From contig NZ_CP065958.1 of assembly GCF_041270065.1 (NCBI RefSeq), positions 7,130,001 to 7,194,000 of the forward strand: a stretch of DNA of 64,000 nt. The letters are read 5' to 3'. Positions 45,745 through 55,401 of the stretch are shown here, piece after piece. Positions within the stretch are counted from its first letter, which is position 1. Every line of letters starts with the position of its first letter. This stretch comes from Streptomyces fradiae. GTDB lineage: Bacteria; Actinomycetota; Actinomycetes; Streptomycetales; Streptomycetaceae. The position numbers and the translations under genes were made by a program. The notes under the pieces are model-generated. The model was not told where the DNA came from. It did not search any database and worked only from the letters and a program-made list of their open reading frames with translations.

Positions 45745-46764
45745 ATGAAGCCTCGCCTGGTCTTCGTCCACGGCATCGGCGGGCCCCGCGACGCCGCCGC
45801 CGAGCTGGACGAATGGCTGCGCGCGGTCGCCGCGGGCGCCCGTGCCGCCGGCCACTCCGCGCAGGTCTCGGGCCTCACCGGCGGCTGGGCGGCGGACGCC
45901 CGCTTCGCGTACTACGGCGACCTGTTCCGTACCGCCGGAGCACAGGGCGGCGGTGCCCCGGCACCCTCCTCCGTAAAGGCGGCCGGCCCGGCGGACTCCC
46001 CGGACGACGAGCTGCTCGCCGCCCTGCTTCTCGAAGCCGTCGACGAACGCCTCGCCGAACCGACCGCGCTCGCCCCCGCCGAGACCGCCGCGCTGCGCGC
46101 CGCCCGCACCCGGCTCGCCCCGCCCGCCGGAGCCCAGGGCGCCGGCGCGCCCGCCCGGCGCGTCGTCAACGCCGTCACCAGCCTGCTCGCCGTCCCCGGG
46201 CTGCGCGCCCTCGGCGGCTGGCTCAGCGCTCGCACCACCGCGGGCATGCTCGGCCAGGTCGCCCGCTACCTCAACCGCGCCGAGTCCGACGGCACCACCA
46301 CCCTCGACCAGCGGATCCGCGCCCGCGTCGCCGACTGCCTCGACCCGCACGGCCCCAACGTCGTCGTCGCCCACTCCCTCGGCACCGTCGTCGCCCTGGA
46401 GACCCTGCACGAACAGGCCGCCACCGCGGGTGCCCCGGGCGCCGAACACCCCGTGGACGTACCGCTGTTCCTCACCCTCGGCTCGCCCCTCGGTATCCGC
46501 ACCGCCGTCGGCCCGCGGGTCCGCCCGCACCTCGGCACCCCCGACAACGTCGGCCGCTGGCTCAACTTCTGGGACCGCGACGACCTCGTCGCCGCCCGCC
46601 CCCGCCTGGAGGACTTCGTCAAGCCGAACGCCGCCGCCGTCGCCCCCACCAGCCACCGGGTCGACTCCGACGGCGCCTGGGTGCACCCCGCCGCCAAGTA
46701 CCTGGCACAGCCCGCCGTCGCCGGCCCCCTCGTCGAAGCGCTCACGACGCTCGCGGAGCGATGA
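45745..46764 (+). CDS. Alpha/beta hydrolase, first gene of the VMAP operon
   Basis: 339 residues from the ATG at 45745 (GGGGGAG 3 bp upstream; an in-frame ATG at 45727 is less likely). RLVFVHGIGG forms the oxyanion loop and VVAHSLGTVVAL is the nucleophile elbow (AHSLG). LTLGSPLG and a late HRVDSDGAWVHP supply candidate Asp and His. It resembles lipases or serine hydrolases that act on lipids or esters. Its stop overlaps the caspase-like gene (ATGA), tying it to the NTPase system, where it could be an effector. That role is inferred. Confidence 0.85.
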   Translation: MKPRLVFVHGIGGPRDAAAELDEWLRAVAAGARAAGHSAQVSGLTGGWAADARFAYYGDLFRTAGAQGGGAPAPSSVKAAGPADSPDDELLAALLLEAVDERLAEPTALAPAETAALRAARTRLAPPAGAQGAGAPARRVVNAVTSLLAVPGLRALGGWLSARTTAGMLGQVARYLNRAESDGTTTLDQRIRARVADCLDPHGPNVVVAHSLGTVVALETLHEQAATAGAPGAEHPVDVPLFLTLGSPLGIRTAVGPRVRPHLGTPDNVGRWLNFWDRDDLVAARPRLEDFVKPNAAAVAPTSHRVDSDGAWVHPAAKYLAQPAVAGPLVEALTTLAER

Positions 46765-49010
46765 CCGGACCCCGCCATGTGCTGGTGATCGGGGCCCAGT
46801 GCCCCGGCCTCGGCCTGCTCGACGGCCTCGAGACGGCCGCCCGCTCCCTGCACGACACCCTCGTCAGCCCATGGGCGGGCGCCTGCGCCGAGACCCCGGA
46901 GCACGGGACGACCCTGCTGTACGGCCCCGGGCTCACCCGCGAGACCGTCGAGAAGGAGGTACGGCGGGCGGGCCGCGCCGCCGCCGACGCGGGCGCCGTC
47001 CTCGTGCTCGCCCTCCTCGGCCACGGCATGGCCGCCGGCACCCGGCTCCACTACATGGCCGAGGACTCGCGCGACGAGGACCCGCTGAGCGCCGTCGACG
47101 TCGGCTCGCTGCTCGGCGACCTCCTCGACACCACCGGACTCGACGGACTCGTCGCCCTCGTCGACACCTGCCACGCCGGCAACGCCGTGCCCGACCTGGA
47201 CTCCCTCGCCGGCGGCATCCGCCGCGGCGACACCCGCCTCTCCCTCCTCATGGCCGCCGGCGCCGACGAGGAGGCGTACGGGCTGCGCTTCAGCAGCACC
47301 GTCGTCAAGGTGCTGAGGGAGGGGATCGCCGAGGCCGGGGAGATCCTGACCGCCGAGGACGTCGTGCTCGCCGTCCGCAAGGACGGCGGCGCGCTCGGCC
47401 AGCGGGCTCAGTGGACCGGCTACGACGGCGCGGAGCTCGTCACCACCCGGCTGTGGCTCGCCCGCAACGCCCGCCATCCCGTCCACGCCCGTCACGCCGG
47501 CCACGGCGGCTCCCTGCTCGGCCCGCTCGCCCGCGCCGAACTCGCCCGGGCCCTGGGGCCGTTGAGGCCGGACGTCGGCGGCGATGCGGGGGAGGGGTGC
47601 GACGCTCCCGTCGACCTGGTCGACGCGGTGCGCCACCCGCGCGACCTCGTGGCCCTGCGGGACCGGCTCCCGGAACTCCCCGGGCCCGCACGCCAGTGGG
47701 CCACCGGCGTCCTCGACGCCCTGCGGGACGCCGTCCGCACCCTCGCCCTCCTGGAGGCCTGGCCCGGCAGCGACCTCACCACCGCGCTCCTGCGCCGTAC
47801 CCTCGCCGCCGTCAGGACCGGCCTCGGCGACGGCGCCGGGCCCGCGCCCGCCGAGCCCCTGCCGGACTCCACCGGCACCGAACTCCTCCGCGACACCGTC
47901 GAGTACCTGCTGCTGCGCGCCCCGCGCGCGGGCCGGAGCCGCACCGCACCCCTCGCCGCGTTCCTCGCCCGGCTCGCCCGCGACACCGGCGTCGACCCGC
48001 AGGACCCGGCCCTGCGCGCCTCGGCCAAGGACACCGGCGCCGTCATCGACCTCAACGACGCCTTCGCCCGGCTCGCCGACACCACCGCCGAACTGCGCCT
48101 CCGGCTCGTCGTCAGCCTCCACTCCGCGATCGGCGACGAATGGCCGGAGACCCTGGAGACCTGGCTCCTCGACGGCGGAACCGTCCGCCACCGCGAGGAG
48201 TTCCCCTGCGCCGCCCAGGACCGCACCGGCACCGAACGCGCCCTCTTCGTCGCCCTGCGCTGGGCCACCCGGCAGGCCAAACTCCTCGAAGCGCCGCTGC
48301 GCCGCGTCGAGATCGCCGCCCCCGCCCCGCTGCTCGCCACCTGGCGCCCCGAGGAGGCCGAGATCGGCCGCCGCCTCGGCACCCTCTACGACGTCGTCCT
48401 GCGCTGGAGCGACCGGATCCAGCCGCCCGACCACCTGTTCTGGATCAACGACCACGCCCGCGGCATCCTCAAGACCCTCGACGAGAGCCCCGACGGGCGC
48501 CGTGTCGACTGGCTCGGCGAGGGCGACACCCGCCGCGCCGCCGACCTGCGCGCCCGCCTCATGGACGCGCCGCCCACCCGCGCCGTCGCCCTCGCCCACC
48601 GCCCCGCCCAGCTCAGCGGCCTGATGGAGACCCTGCTGGCCTCCTCGCCGATCCTCCTGTGGCCCGACGAGGACCCCGAGGCCCCGCCGGCACCCCCTGC
48701 CGTACGCCGCTCCGTCGACGCCCACTGGCACCAGCTGCCCGGCGCCTTCAGCCACGCCTACCGCGCGAAGTGGAGCGCCCGCACGAACGGGACGGAAGTC
48801 CCGCCGCCCGCACCCGACGGCCCCGTCGCCGCCCTGCACCACCTCGCCGGCCTGCGCACCGTCTGGGACGGCACCGAATGGCTCGACTTCTGCGACTGGT
48901 TCGAGCAGTACGCCTACCGCAGTGACCCGCACGACGATCGCGACTGGGGTCGGACCGCGGCGGTCCCGCCGGGGCCGCGGCACCCGACGGACCGGGAGGA
49001 ACACGCATGA
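46761..49010 (+). CDS. Caspase-like vWA-MoxR-associated protein (VMAP)
   Basis: 749 residues. The N-terminal 230 residues form a caspase/metacaspase-like domain: ALLGHGMA provides His88 and LVDTCHAGNA provides Cys137. The middle is helical (about 240-430). The C-terminal 300 residues resemble the VMAP-C domain of vWA-MoxR-associated conflict systems, with the conserved-looking RLVVSLHSAIGDEWPETLE near the centre. The predicted role is a protease activated through the MoxR ATPase, possibly killing or disabling the cell. It overlaps the hydrolase gene before it and the MoxR gene after it by 4 bp each. Confidence 0.85.
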   Translation: MTGPRHVLVIGAQCPGLGLLDGLETAARSLHDTLVSPWAGACAETPEHGTTLLYGPGLTRETVEKEVRRAGRAAADAGAVLVLALLGHGMAAGTRLHYMAEDSRDEDPLSAVDVGSLLGDLLDTTGLDGLVALVDTCHAGNAVPDLDSLAGGIRRGDTRLSLLMAAGADEEAYGLRFSSTVVKVLREGIAEAGEILTAEDVVLAVRKDGGALGQRAQWTGYDGAELVTTRLWLARNARHPVHARHAGHGGSLLGPLARAELARALGPLRPDVGGDAGEGCDAPVDLVDAVRHPRDLVALRDRLPELPGPARQWATGVLDALRDAVRTLALLEAWPGSDLTTALLRRTLAAVRTGLGDGAGPAPAEPLPDSTGTELLRDTVEYLLLRAPRAGRSRTAPLAAFLARLARDTGVDPQDPALRASAKDTGAVIDLNDAFARLADTTAELRLRLVVSLHSAIGDEWPETLETWLLDGGTVRHREEFPCAAQDRTGTERALFVALRWATRQAKLLEAPLRRVEIAAPAPLLATWRPEEAEIGRRLGTLYDVVLRWSDRIQPPDHLFWINDHARGILKTLDESPDGRRVDWLGEGDTRRAADLRARLMDAPPTRAVALAHRPAQLSGLMETLLASSPILLWPDEDPEAPPAPPAVRRSVDAHWHQLPGAFSHAYRAKWSARTNGTEVPPPAPDGPVAALHHLAGLRTVWDGTEWLDFCDWFEQYAYRSDPHDDRDWGRTAAVPPGPRHPTDREEHA

Positions 49011-49978
49011 CCTGGCAGCCCTTCTACGCGGGCCACGGCACCCCGCCCGCGCGCGCCGAGGACCGGGTCGCCCTGCCGCCCGCCCCGCCCTGGCGCGAGT
49101 TCCCGCGCCGCTCCCTGCACCGGCAGTTCGTGCCGCCGGCCGGCCTCGTCGAGGCCGTCAACGCCGCGCTCGCGCTGCGCCGCCCGCTGCTCGTCACCGG
49201 ACCCGCCGGCTCCGGCAAGTCCACCGTCATCGAACAGGTCGCCGCCGAACTCGACCTCGGCACCGTGCTGCGCTGGCACATCACCTCCCGCAGCGCCCTC
49301 ACCGACGCCCTCTACCGCTACGACGCCCTCGGCCGCATCCACGCCCAGCGCCTCCAGGCCCCCGACGGCACGGCGACCGGCGGCGCAGCCCCCGGCGGCG
49401 ACGACATCGCCCCCTTCCTGCGCATGGGCCCCCTCGGCACCGCCCTGCTCCCCGCTGAACGCCCCCGCGCCCTCCTCATCGACGAGATCGACAAGAGCGA
49501 CCTCGACCTGCCCAGCGACCTCCTCGACGTCCTGGAACGCGGCGAGTTCGAGATCCCCGAACTCGCCCGCTACGGCACCGACGTCGTCGCCGTACGCGAG
49601 TGGCAGGGCGACACCCATCACGAGGTCCGGCGCGGCCGGGTCCAGTGCACCGAGTTCCCCTTCATCGTCATGACCAGCAACGGCGAACGCGACTTCCCCG
49701 CCGCCTTCCTGCGCCGCTGCGTCCGCTACACCATGCCCCTGCCCACCCCCGAGACCCTGCTGCGCATCGTCGAGGCCCACATGGGCACCGAGCAGGCCGG
49801 CACCGCCGAGGCCGGCCGGCTCGTCAGCGCCTTCCTGGAACGGCTCGGCGCCGGCGAGAGCCTCGCCGTCGACCAGCTCCTCAACGCCGTCCACCTCCTC
49901 GCCGGCACCGATGCCCCCGACGAGGCCCGCCGCCAGGCCGTCGAGGACCTCATCCTGCGCGAGCTCTCCCATGCCTGA
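49007..49978 (+). CDS. MoxR-type AAA+ ATPase of the VMAP system
   Basis: 323 residues. Walker A is GPAGSGKS (65-72), Walker B ALLIDEIDKSD (about 155-165), sensor 1 FIVMTSNGERDFP, and arginine-finger-like FLRRCVRY follows. MoxR ATPases remodel partner proteins together with vWA proteins. Its start overlaps the caspase gene stop and its stop overlaps the next start by 8 bp, so all four proteins are coupled and probably made in fixed proportion. Confidence 0.92.
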   Translation: MTWQPFYAGHGTPPARAEDRVALPPAPPWREFPRRSLHRQFVPPAGLVEAVNAALALRRPLLVTGPAGSGKSTVIEQVAAELDLGTVLRWHITSRSALTDALYRYDALGRIHAQRLQAPDGTATGGAAPGGDDIAPFLRMGPLGTALLPAERPRALLIDEIDKSDLDLPSDLLDVLERGEFEIPELARYGTDVVAVREWQGDTHHEVRRGRVQCTEFPFIVMTSNGERDFPAAFLRRCVRYTMPLPTPETLLRIVEAHMGTEQAGTAEAGRLVSAFLERLGAGESLAVDQLLNAVHLLAGTDAPDEARRQAVEDLILRELSHA

Positions 49979-52900
49979 ACCCCTGCCACGGCTGCTCGCC
50001 GCCCTGCGCACCGCCGCCCCCGAACTGGACGGCACCGCGCTGGCGGAAGCGCTGTGGCTGGCCGCCCAGCGGGCCGCCGCCGAGGACGCGGGCGCCGGCC
50101 CCCGGCCCGTACGCGATCCCTCCACCGACGCCGAAGACGGCGACGGCGACAGGAGTACGGGCCGGGCCGGGCGGCAGCGCCCCGTACCGCCCGCCACCGA
50201 CCCCGACCGCACCCCCGGCCGCCCCGGCGGCACCACCCCGCCGTCCCGCACCGCCCCCGACGACGCACGCCCCGACGGGACCACCGCCCGCCCCCTGCAC
50301 GAGCGGCTCCCCGGCAGCGCCACCGCCGTCCACGGCCAGGCCGTCGCCGCACCCCACTCCGGCGGCCTGCCCCGCGCCCTGGAACTCACCCGCGCCCTGC
50401 GCCCCTGGAAGCGGCGCTGGCCCGAAGGCCGCGGCAGCGCCCTCGACATCGACGCCACCGTCGACGGCTACGCCCGCAGCGGCGAGCTGATCCCGGTCCT
50501 GACAGCCGCGCCCGAGCGCTGGTTCGACCTCGTCCTCGTCGTCGACCGCTCGCCCGGCATGCGGGTGTGGACCGAGACCGTCGCCGAGTTCACCGCCGTC
50601 CTCGACCGCCTCGGCGCCTTCCGCACCCTCCAGGTCACCGACCTCACCTTCGACGAGCGCGGCGCGCCCCGCGCCCCCGGCCCGCTGCGCGCCGCCGACG
50701 GGCGGCGCGTGGTCATGGTCGTCTCCGACTGCATGGCCGAGGCCTGGCGCCGCCCCGAGGTCTGGCACCTCCTGCGCGACTGGGCCGGCGCTCACCCCAC
50801 CGCCCTGCTCAACCCGCTCCCCACCAAACTCTGGCGGCGCGGCGGCCTCAACCTCCCCACCAGCCGCTTCACCCCCGCCGCCCCCGGCAGCCACCGCAGC
50901 CGCGTCCCCGTCGAACCCCCGGCCCTCGCCCTCGCGCCCGGCAGCGCCGACGACGGCGAGGGCGCGGGCGCGGGCGGGGTCGAGGGCGAGTGGCTGCCCG
51001 TCCCCGTCCTCTCCCTCACCCCGCACTCCCTCGGCCGCTGGTCGCACACCCTCATGCGCGCCGACCCGGACGGCTGCACCGCCGTCCTGGTCCCCCCGAC
51101 CGGCCGCCCCACCCCGCTCGGCCCCGCTCGGCCCCCGGCGACCCCGCTCCCGCCCGCCGAACGCACCCGCCGCTTCCTCCGCACCGCCTCCCCACGAGCC
51201 GCCCGACTCGCCGTTCTCTGTTCCGCGTTCGACCGGTTCAGCCTGCGCCTGCTGCACCTCGTGCGGGCCCAACTGGTGCCGGACGCGGCGCTCGCGGACG
51301 TGGCCGAGGTCGTCACCAGCGGCGTCTTCGACGTCGTCGACGAGGGCGGCGACCTCGTCGAACTCGTCCTCCCACCCGACGCCCAGGCCGTCCTTCGCGA
51401 ACACCTCCCGACCCACGAGGTCTGGGCCCTCCACCAGGCCCTCGACCAGCACCTCGCCAACCGCGGGACCGGCCGCACCCGGCTGCCCTCCGTCGCCCGG
51501 GGCGACGGCGAGGGCGCGCGGTCGCTCGCGGCGGAACGGGCCGCGTTCGCCCGGGCGTCGCGGCGGACGCTGGAGCTGCTGGGGTTGGCGGAGCCGGAGC
51601 CGGGTGCTGATCCTGCGGCCGATCCGGGGCCCGTCGTGGACCTGCCGCCGGCGCCGGAGCCGTACGTGGGGCACGGCGAGCTCCTGGAGCGGCTGGCCCA
51701 TGATGTCTTCACCGACGGCCGCCGCCGGATCGTGTGGATCACCGCGCAGGAGGGGGTCCCCGGCGCCGGACGCACCGCGCTGGCCCTCGCCGTGGGCCAT
51801 CGCGTGGCCGCGGACTTTCCCGACGGTGTGCACTTCGTGCCGCTACGGGCCTCCGGCCGCCGCCCCGTGGATCCGCTGGCGGCGCTGCTCGGGCTGCTCG
51901 CCGACATGGGCGGCAAGACGGGAGAGGGCTCGTCCGAGACCGTCAGGGAGTGTGCGGATGCCGTCCTCGACCTGCTGCGCGGCCGTCGTGTCCTCCTGCT
52001 CCTGGACGACGTCGGCGACGACCACTTCGTCGGCATGCTCGCGGCCGAACTGCCGGAGGGCTGCGCGATCCTCGTGACCTCGCGAGGGCTGCCGACCGCC
52101 GGATGGTCCAACCAGTTCGTGGTGGAGCTCCCGCCTCTGGCAGGTGAAGACGCGAACCGGCTGCTGGCGGCGGGCCTGCAGAAAGTGGGGGGAGGGAAGT
52201 GGTGGCCGCTCAGCCTGCGCATTCTGGGTGCCGCGCTGCGCTCCCCCCTCGCCGAGCCGCGAACGCGTCACCTTCTCGGCGAGGCCAGGGACAGCGGGGC
52301 GGTCATCGGGCCCGAGACCGCCGTCCGTCACGTACTCGATCACTCGGTCTTCGGGCTCGTCGGCGTCCTCGTCCGGCTGGTGGAGGCCACGACCGGAGAG
52401 TTCACGTCGGCGGAAGCCTCCGCCGTCCTGGACGTCGCCCCCGACCGAGTGTCCGAGCACCTCGAAGGTCTCGTGAACGAGCGGATGCTCGAACCCGCGT
52501 GGCGGGGGCGCCACGCCTTCCCCACCGTCGTGTACGAGGAGATCGCGCGCCGACCCGGCTACGACGAGCGGCGCGAGCTGTCCCGGGCCCGTATCGCGGA
52601 GTTCCACCGCCGCGCCGCCGCCGGCTTCCACCGCGCCCGCCACCCCGACAGCCTCCTCCCGGAACTTCTCGGCATCGTGCCCCTCGCCGTACCCCACCCC
52701 GAGGTCTGGGTGCCCAACGCCCTCGCGTCCCCGGCGGTCGACGCCGACACCCTGCTCCTGCTCCAGGACGTGGGCTCCACGCCCCTCTACCGTGTTCGCT
52801 TCGCCTACGCCGCGCTCCGCCACATCTCCTCGTCCGGCACCGGCACCGGCAATGGCCCTGGCGCCGCCCGTGCCGTGCTCGCCCTCGCGAGCTCCCTCTA

Positions 52901-54827
52901 CCGGGTCGGACGGCACGAGGAGGCGTGGGAGGCCCTGCACCATGTCAGCTCCACCGTCCTGGAGGCCGACAGCGCGACCTACGGCCATTCCTCGTTGCTT
53001 CGCGCCCAACTGGCCGTGGCCGTCCGACCGGACCGTGCACGTGACGCGGCGGTCTGGGCCAGAGTCGCGGTGGCTCGCCTGAACCGCACCTCCTCGGAGT
53101 ACGTCGACGCCCTTCTGTGCCTCGAAGCCCTGGCCGCCGTCACCGACGAGGATGACCAACTACTCCTGGTTCAGGAGAAGGTGATCGCCCACCTCCGATC
53201 GTGGCGACGCCACGCCGAGGAGGCACGGGCACTCGTCCGGATGGCCGGCACACAGTTGCGCCTCGGGCGGCGGGCCGAAGTGGAGGCGGCGGCCGAGCGC
53301 GCCCTCGCCCTGCTCGACGGCGCCGACGGGCCCGACGACGCGGCCACCCGCGAGGCCGCCCTGCGCCTGCGCCGCGAGGCGGGCGCCCCGCCGCGCGAGC
53401 CCATCGTGATCGCGCTGCGCGCCGCCGCCCCCACCCGGCTGCTCGCCCCCACCGTCCGCGCCCTGCTCGCCGACCTCTCCTTCCTCGGTCCGCTCGGCGC
53501 CCAGGCCCACACCCTCGACGACGACCTCGTCCTGCTCGTCGACGGCGCCACCCCCCTCGCCCGCCTCCTCCTCGCCCTCGTGGAGCGCCTGCCGCTCCGG
53601 CTCGACCGCGCCGCCGTGCGCCTCGCGGTCCACAAGGGGCCGGTGCTGGGCGACCCGGAGGACGACGTGGGCGTCGAGTACACCCGTACGATGCTGCGCT
53701 CGGCCGAGTTCGGACGGGTGCGCGCCAACTACCCGGACGACGTGGTGCTGTGCGTCTCACCCGAGGCGTACGAGACGCTGTCCGGCGAGGAGGCGGCCGG
53801 TGACGGCTCGCTGGCGGGCACCTATAGCCCGCGCGAGGTGCGCAGCTCGTCCGGCGACGTGGTGTGCGTGATCCTGATCCCGCGCGTCGACCTCTCGGCG
53901 TACGACGCCCAACTCATGGAACTGGCCCGGGTGTTCAACGAGCTCGACCCGGACGGCTCGACCCTGGCCGGGCTCGTCAGGGACGCCCTCGACACCGTGC
54001 TCGATCCGCGCACCACGGGCCGCTTCGACCCGGAGCTGCTGACGGATGCCGAACGCGAGCGGGTGGCGGGAGAACTGGCGCGGGCTCTCGACCGGGGGGT
54101 GTTCCCGTTCCGGGCCGGCGGGCCGGGCGGGCTGCTGTGGGAGCGGCCCCAGGGAACGGTACGGCTCGGCGTGCGGGTGCGGGCGTACGCGCCGCCGCGC
54201 ATCGCCGAGGCGCTGCCGGTCCTGAGCGAGGACGGCACGCCGTACCTCCTCGTGTACGCCGAAGACGCGCGCGCCCGCTGGTCGGCCGGGCTCGTCCGGG
54301 GCCGCTACGGGCGGCTGAACCCGGGTACCACCCTCTGGCTGCACCGCGACGCGTCCTTCCCCGAGAACGTGCTGCTCTCCCTGCCCGAGCGGATCCGCGA
54401 GGCGATCCTCCGGCCGTCCGACGACGTGGGCCGGGTCGCCGAGCTCTTCGGCCGGGTCCGTCTCCGTACCGTCCCCGGTACCGCGCTCCGCCCCCTCGTC
54501 GCCGACCAGGAGCGCGACCGGGACAGAGACCGGGACAGAGACCGGGAGCGCTCCATGGAGCGTGTCGTGCGCCTGGCCGGGCGGGCGCTGCGCGACGAGG
54601 GCGTGCTGCTGCTTGCCGGAAACCCGCGCGGCCGGGCCATGGCCGAGGCCCTGAAGCTCCCCCTACCGCCGCCCGGCAGCTACCTCAGCGCACCCCTCAC
54701 CCGCCGCCTCCCCGCCCACGAGGGCCGGCCCGCGGTCGTCGTCGACGGCGTGTCATGGGTCGTCGCCCAGGACGGGGACACTCTCGCTTCCCTGCCACCG
54801 GGCTTCCCCGGCCTCCGGCTGCGCTGA
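49971..54827 (+). CDS. Giant SAV_2336/vWA-like, STAND NTPase, cyclase-like and NaeI-like fusion protein
   Basis: 1618 residues. In order: a helical SAV_2336-type N-terminus and Pro/Thr-rich linker (1-130); a vWA-like domain (about 180-310; VLVVDRSPGMRVW, then VVMVVSDCMAE); a winged-helix-like stretch (to about 500); a STAND NTPase with Walker A-like GVPGAGRTAL (about 594-601, Arg in place of Lys) and Walker B VLLLLDDVGD (about 675); helical repeats (800-1130); a nucleotide-cyclase-like domain (about 1143-1277; RLAVHKGPVLGDPEDDVGVEYTR is split here only as a landmark at 53615-53690); and a NaeI-like domain (about 1312-1618) with FNELDPDGSTLAGLVRDALD and ENVLLSLPE. NaeI active-site Asp and Lys seem replaced (GVRVRAYA where NaeI has VDCK), so it probably binds but does not cut DNA. 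Confidence 0.82.
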   Translation: MPEPLPRLLAALRTAAPELDGTALAEALWLAAQRAAAEDAGAGPRPVRDPSTDAEDGDGDRSTGRAGRQRPVPPATDPDRTPGRPGGTTPPSRTAPDDARPDGTTARPLHERLPGSATAVHGQAVAAPHSGGLPRALELTRALRPWKRRWPEGRGSALDIDATVDGYARSGELIPVLTAAPERWFDLVLVVDRSPGMRVWTETVAEFTAVLDRLGAFRTLQVTDLTFDERGAPRAPGPLRAADGRRVVMVVSDCMAEAWRRPEVWHLLRDWAGAHPTALLNPLPTKLWRRGGLNLPTSRFTPAAPGSHRSRVPVEPPALALAPGSADDGEGAGAGGVEGEWLPVPVLSLTPHSLGRWSHTLMRADPDGCTAVLVPPTGRPTPLGPARPPATPLPPAERTRRFLRTASPRAARLAVLCSAFDRFSLRLLHLVRAQLVPDAALADVAEVVTSGVFDVVDEGGDLVELVLPPDAQAVLREHLPTHEVWALHQALDQHLANRGTGRTRLPSVARGDGEGARSLAAERAAFARASRRTLELLGLAEPEPGADPAADPGPVVDLPPAPEPYVGHGELLERLAHDVFTDGRRRIVWITAQEGVPGAGRTALALAVGHRVAADFPDGVHFVPLRASGRRPVDPLAALLGLLADMGGKTGEGSSETVRECADAVLDLLRGRRVLLLLDDVGDDHFVGMLAAELPEGCAILVTSRGLPTAGWSNQFVVELPPLAGEDANRLLAAGLQKVGGGKWWPLSLRILGAALRSPLAEPRTRHLLGEARDSGAVIGPETAVRHVLDHSVFGLVGVLVRLVEATTGEFTSAEASAVLDVAPDRVSEHLEGLVNERMLEPAWRGRHAFPTVVYEEIARRPGYDERRELSRARIAEFHRRAAAGFHRARHPDSLLPELLGIVPLAVPHPEVWVPNALASPAVDADTLLLLQDVGSTPLYRVRFAYAALRHISSSGTGTGNGPGAARAVLALASSLYRVGRHEEAWEALHHVSSTVLEADSATYGHSSLLRAQLAVAVRPDRARDAAVWARVAVARLNRTSSEYVDALLCLEALAAVTDEDDQLLLVQEKVIAHLRSWRRHAEEARALVRMAGTQLRLGRRAEVEAAAERALALLDGADGPDDAATREAALRLRREAGAPPREPIVIALRAAAPTRLLAPTVRALLADLSFLGPLGAQAHTLDDDLVLLVDGATPLARLLLALVERLPLRLDRAAVRLAVHKGPVLGDPEDDVGVEYTRTMLRSAEFGRVRANYPDDVVLCVSPEAYETLSGEEAAGDGSLAGTYSPREVRSSSGDVVCVILIPRVDLSAYDAQLMELARVFNELDPDGSTLAGLVRDALDTVLDPRTTGRFDPELLTDAERERVAGELARALDRGVFPFRAGGPGGLLWERPQGTVRLGVRVRAYAPPRIAEALPVLSEDGTPYLLVYAEDARARWSAGLVRGRYGRLNPGTTLWLHRDASFPENVLLSLPERIREAILRPSDDVGRVAELFGRVRLRTVPGTALRPLVADQERDRDRDRDRDRERSMERVVRLAGRALRDEGVLLLAGNPRGRAMAEALKLPLPPPGSYLSAPLTRRLPAHEGRPAVVVDGVSWVVAQDGDTLASLPPGFPGLRLR
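54516..54547 (+). repeat. 12-bp tandem repeat in the giant protein gene
   Basis: GACCGGGACAGA occurs at 54516-54527 and 54528-54539, then a partial third unit. It encodes a DRDRDRDR run (about residues 1517-1525) inside the NaeI-like domain, presumably a surface loop. Confidence 0.8.
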
Positions 54828-54972
54828 CCTCGGCACCGCCCCGCGTGAGTCACCTCACCTGCGCAAACGTTCCTCGGGCAAATCTTCACCAGAACCGCGC
54901 GCCCTTGCCGCGCGTCCTGCTCTACGGTGCAATCAGGCCATCGCAGGGTCATCGGAGGACCAGGGAGGGACC

Positions 54973-55401
54973 GTGGAGCGGACTGGGGCCGCGCTCGCGG
55001 AGCGCATCGCGGAGCGCAGAAGGGGCGGCGACGACCCCCGCGCGCTGGTCGGCGAGATGCGCCGCTCGGTGCTGCTCGTGCCGGTGGCCGACGGCGGACT
55101 CTGGTCGGTGCGGGCGGGCGGTGTGCGGTGGATTTGCGGATTCACCGACGAGGCGGCGCTCGCCCGGTTCGCCCTCCACCACGGGCGCGGCGACGAGCCG
55201 ATGGACTACGCGGCACTGCTCGGCGCGCGCATCGTGGACGAGATCGTGCCGTCCCTGGGTGAGCCGGCCGGACTGGCCGTGGACATCGCGACCGAGGACG
55301 GGTCGATGTTCTTCCCGCCGGTCACCGGCATCGTCCCGGACGAGGCCGCAGTCGACACGGGTGCGACGACAGGGGAGGAGCGCGGCGATGAGCGGCGGTG
55401 A
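54973..55401 (+). CDS. SseB-like protein
   Basis: 142 residues from a GTG at 54973 preceded by GGGAGGGA. MRRSVLLVPVADGGLWSVRAG, WICGFTDEAALARFALHHG and GLAVDIATEDGSMFFPPV match the SseB N-terminal domain family. In actinobacteria these are often encoded beside WXG or RHS secretion-linked genes, but their function is unclear. It overlaps the next gene by 14 bp. Confidence 0.82.
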   Translation: MERTGAALAERIAERRRGGDDPRALVGEMRRSVLLVPVADGGLWSVRAGGVRWICGFTDEAALARFALHHGRGDEPMDYAALLGARIVDEIVPSLGEPAGLAVDIATEDGSMFFPPVTGIVPDEAAVDTGATTGEERGDERR

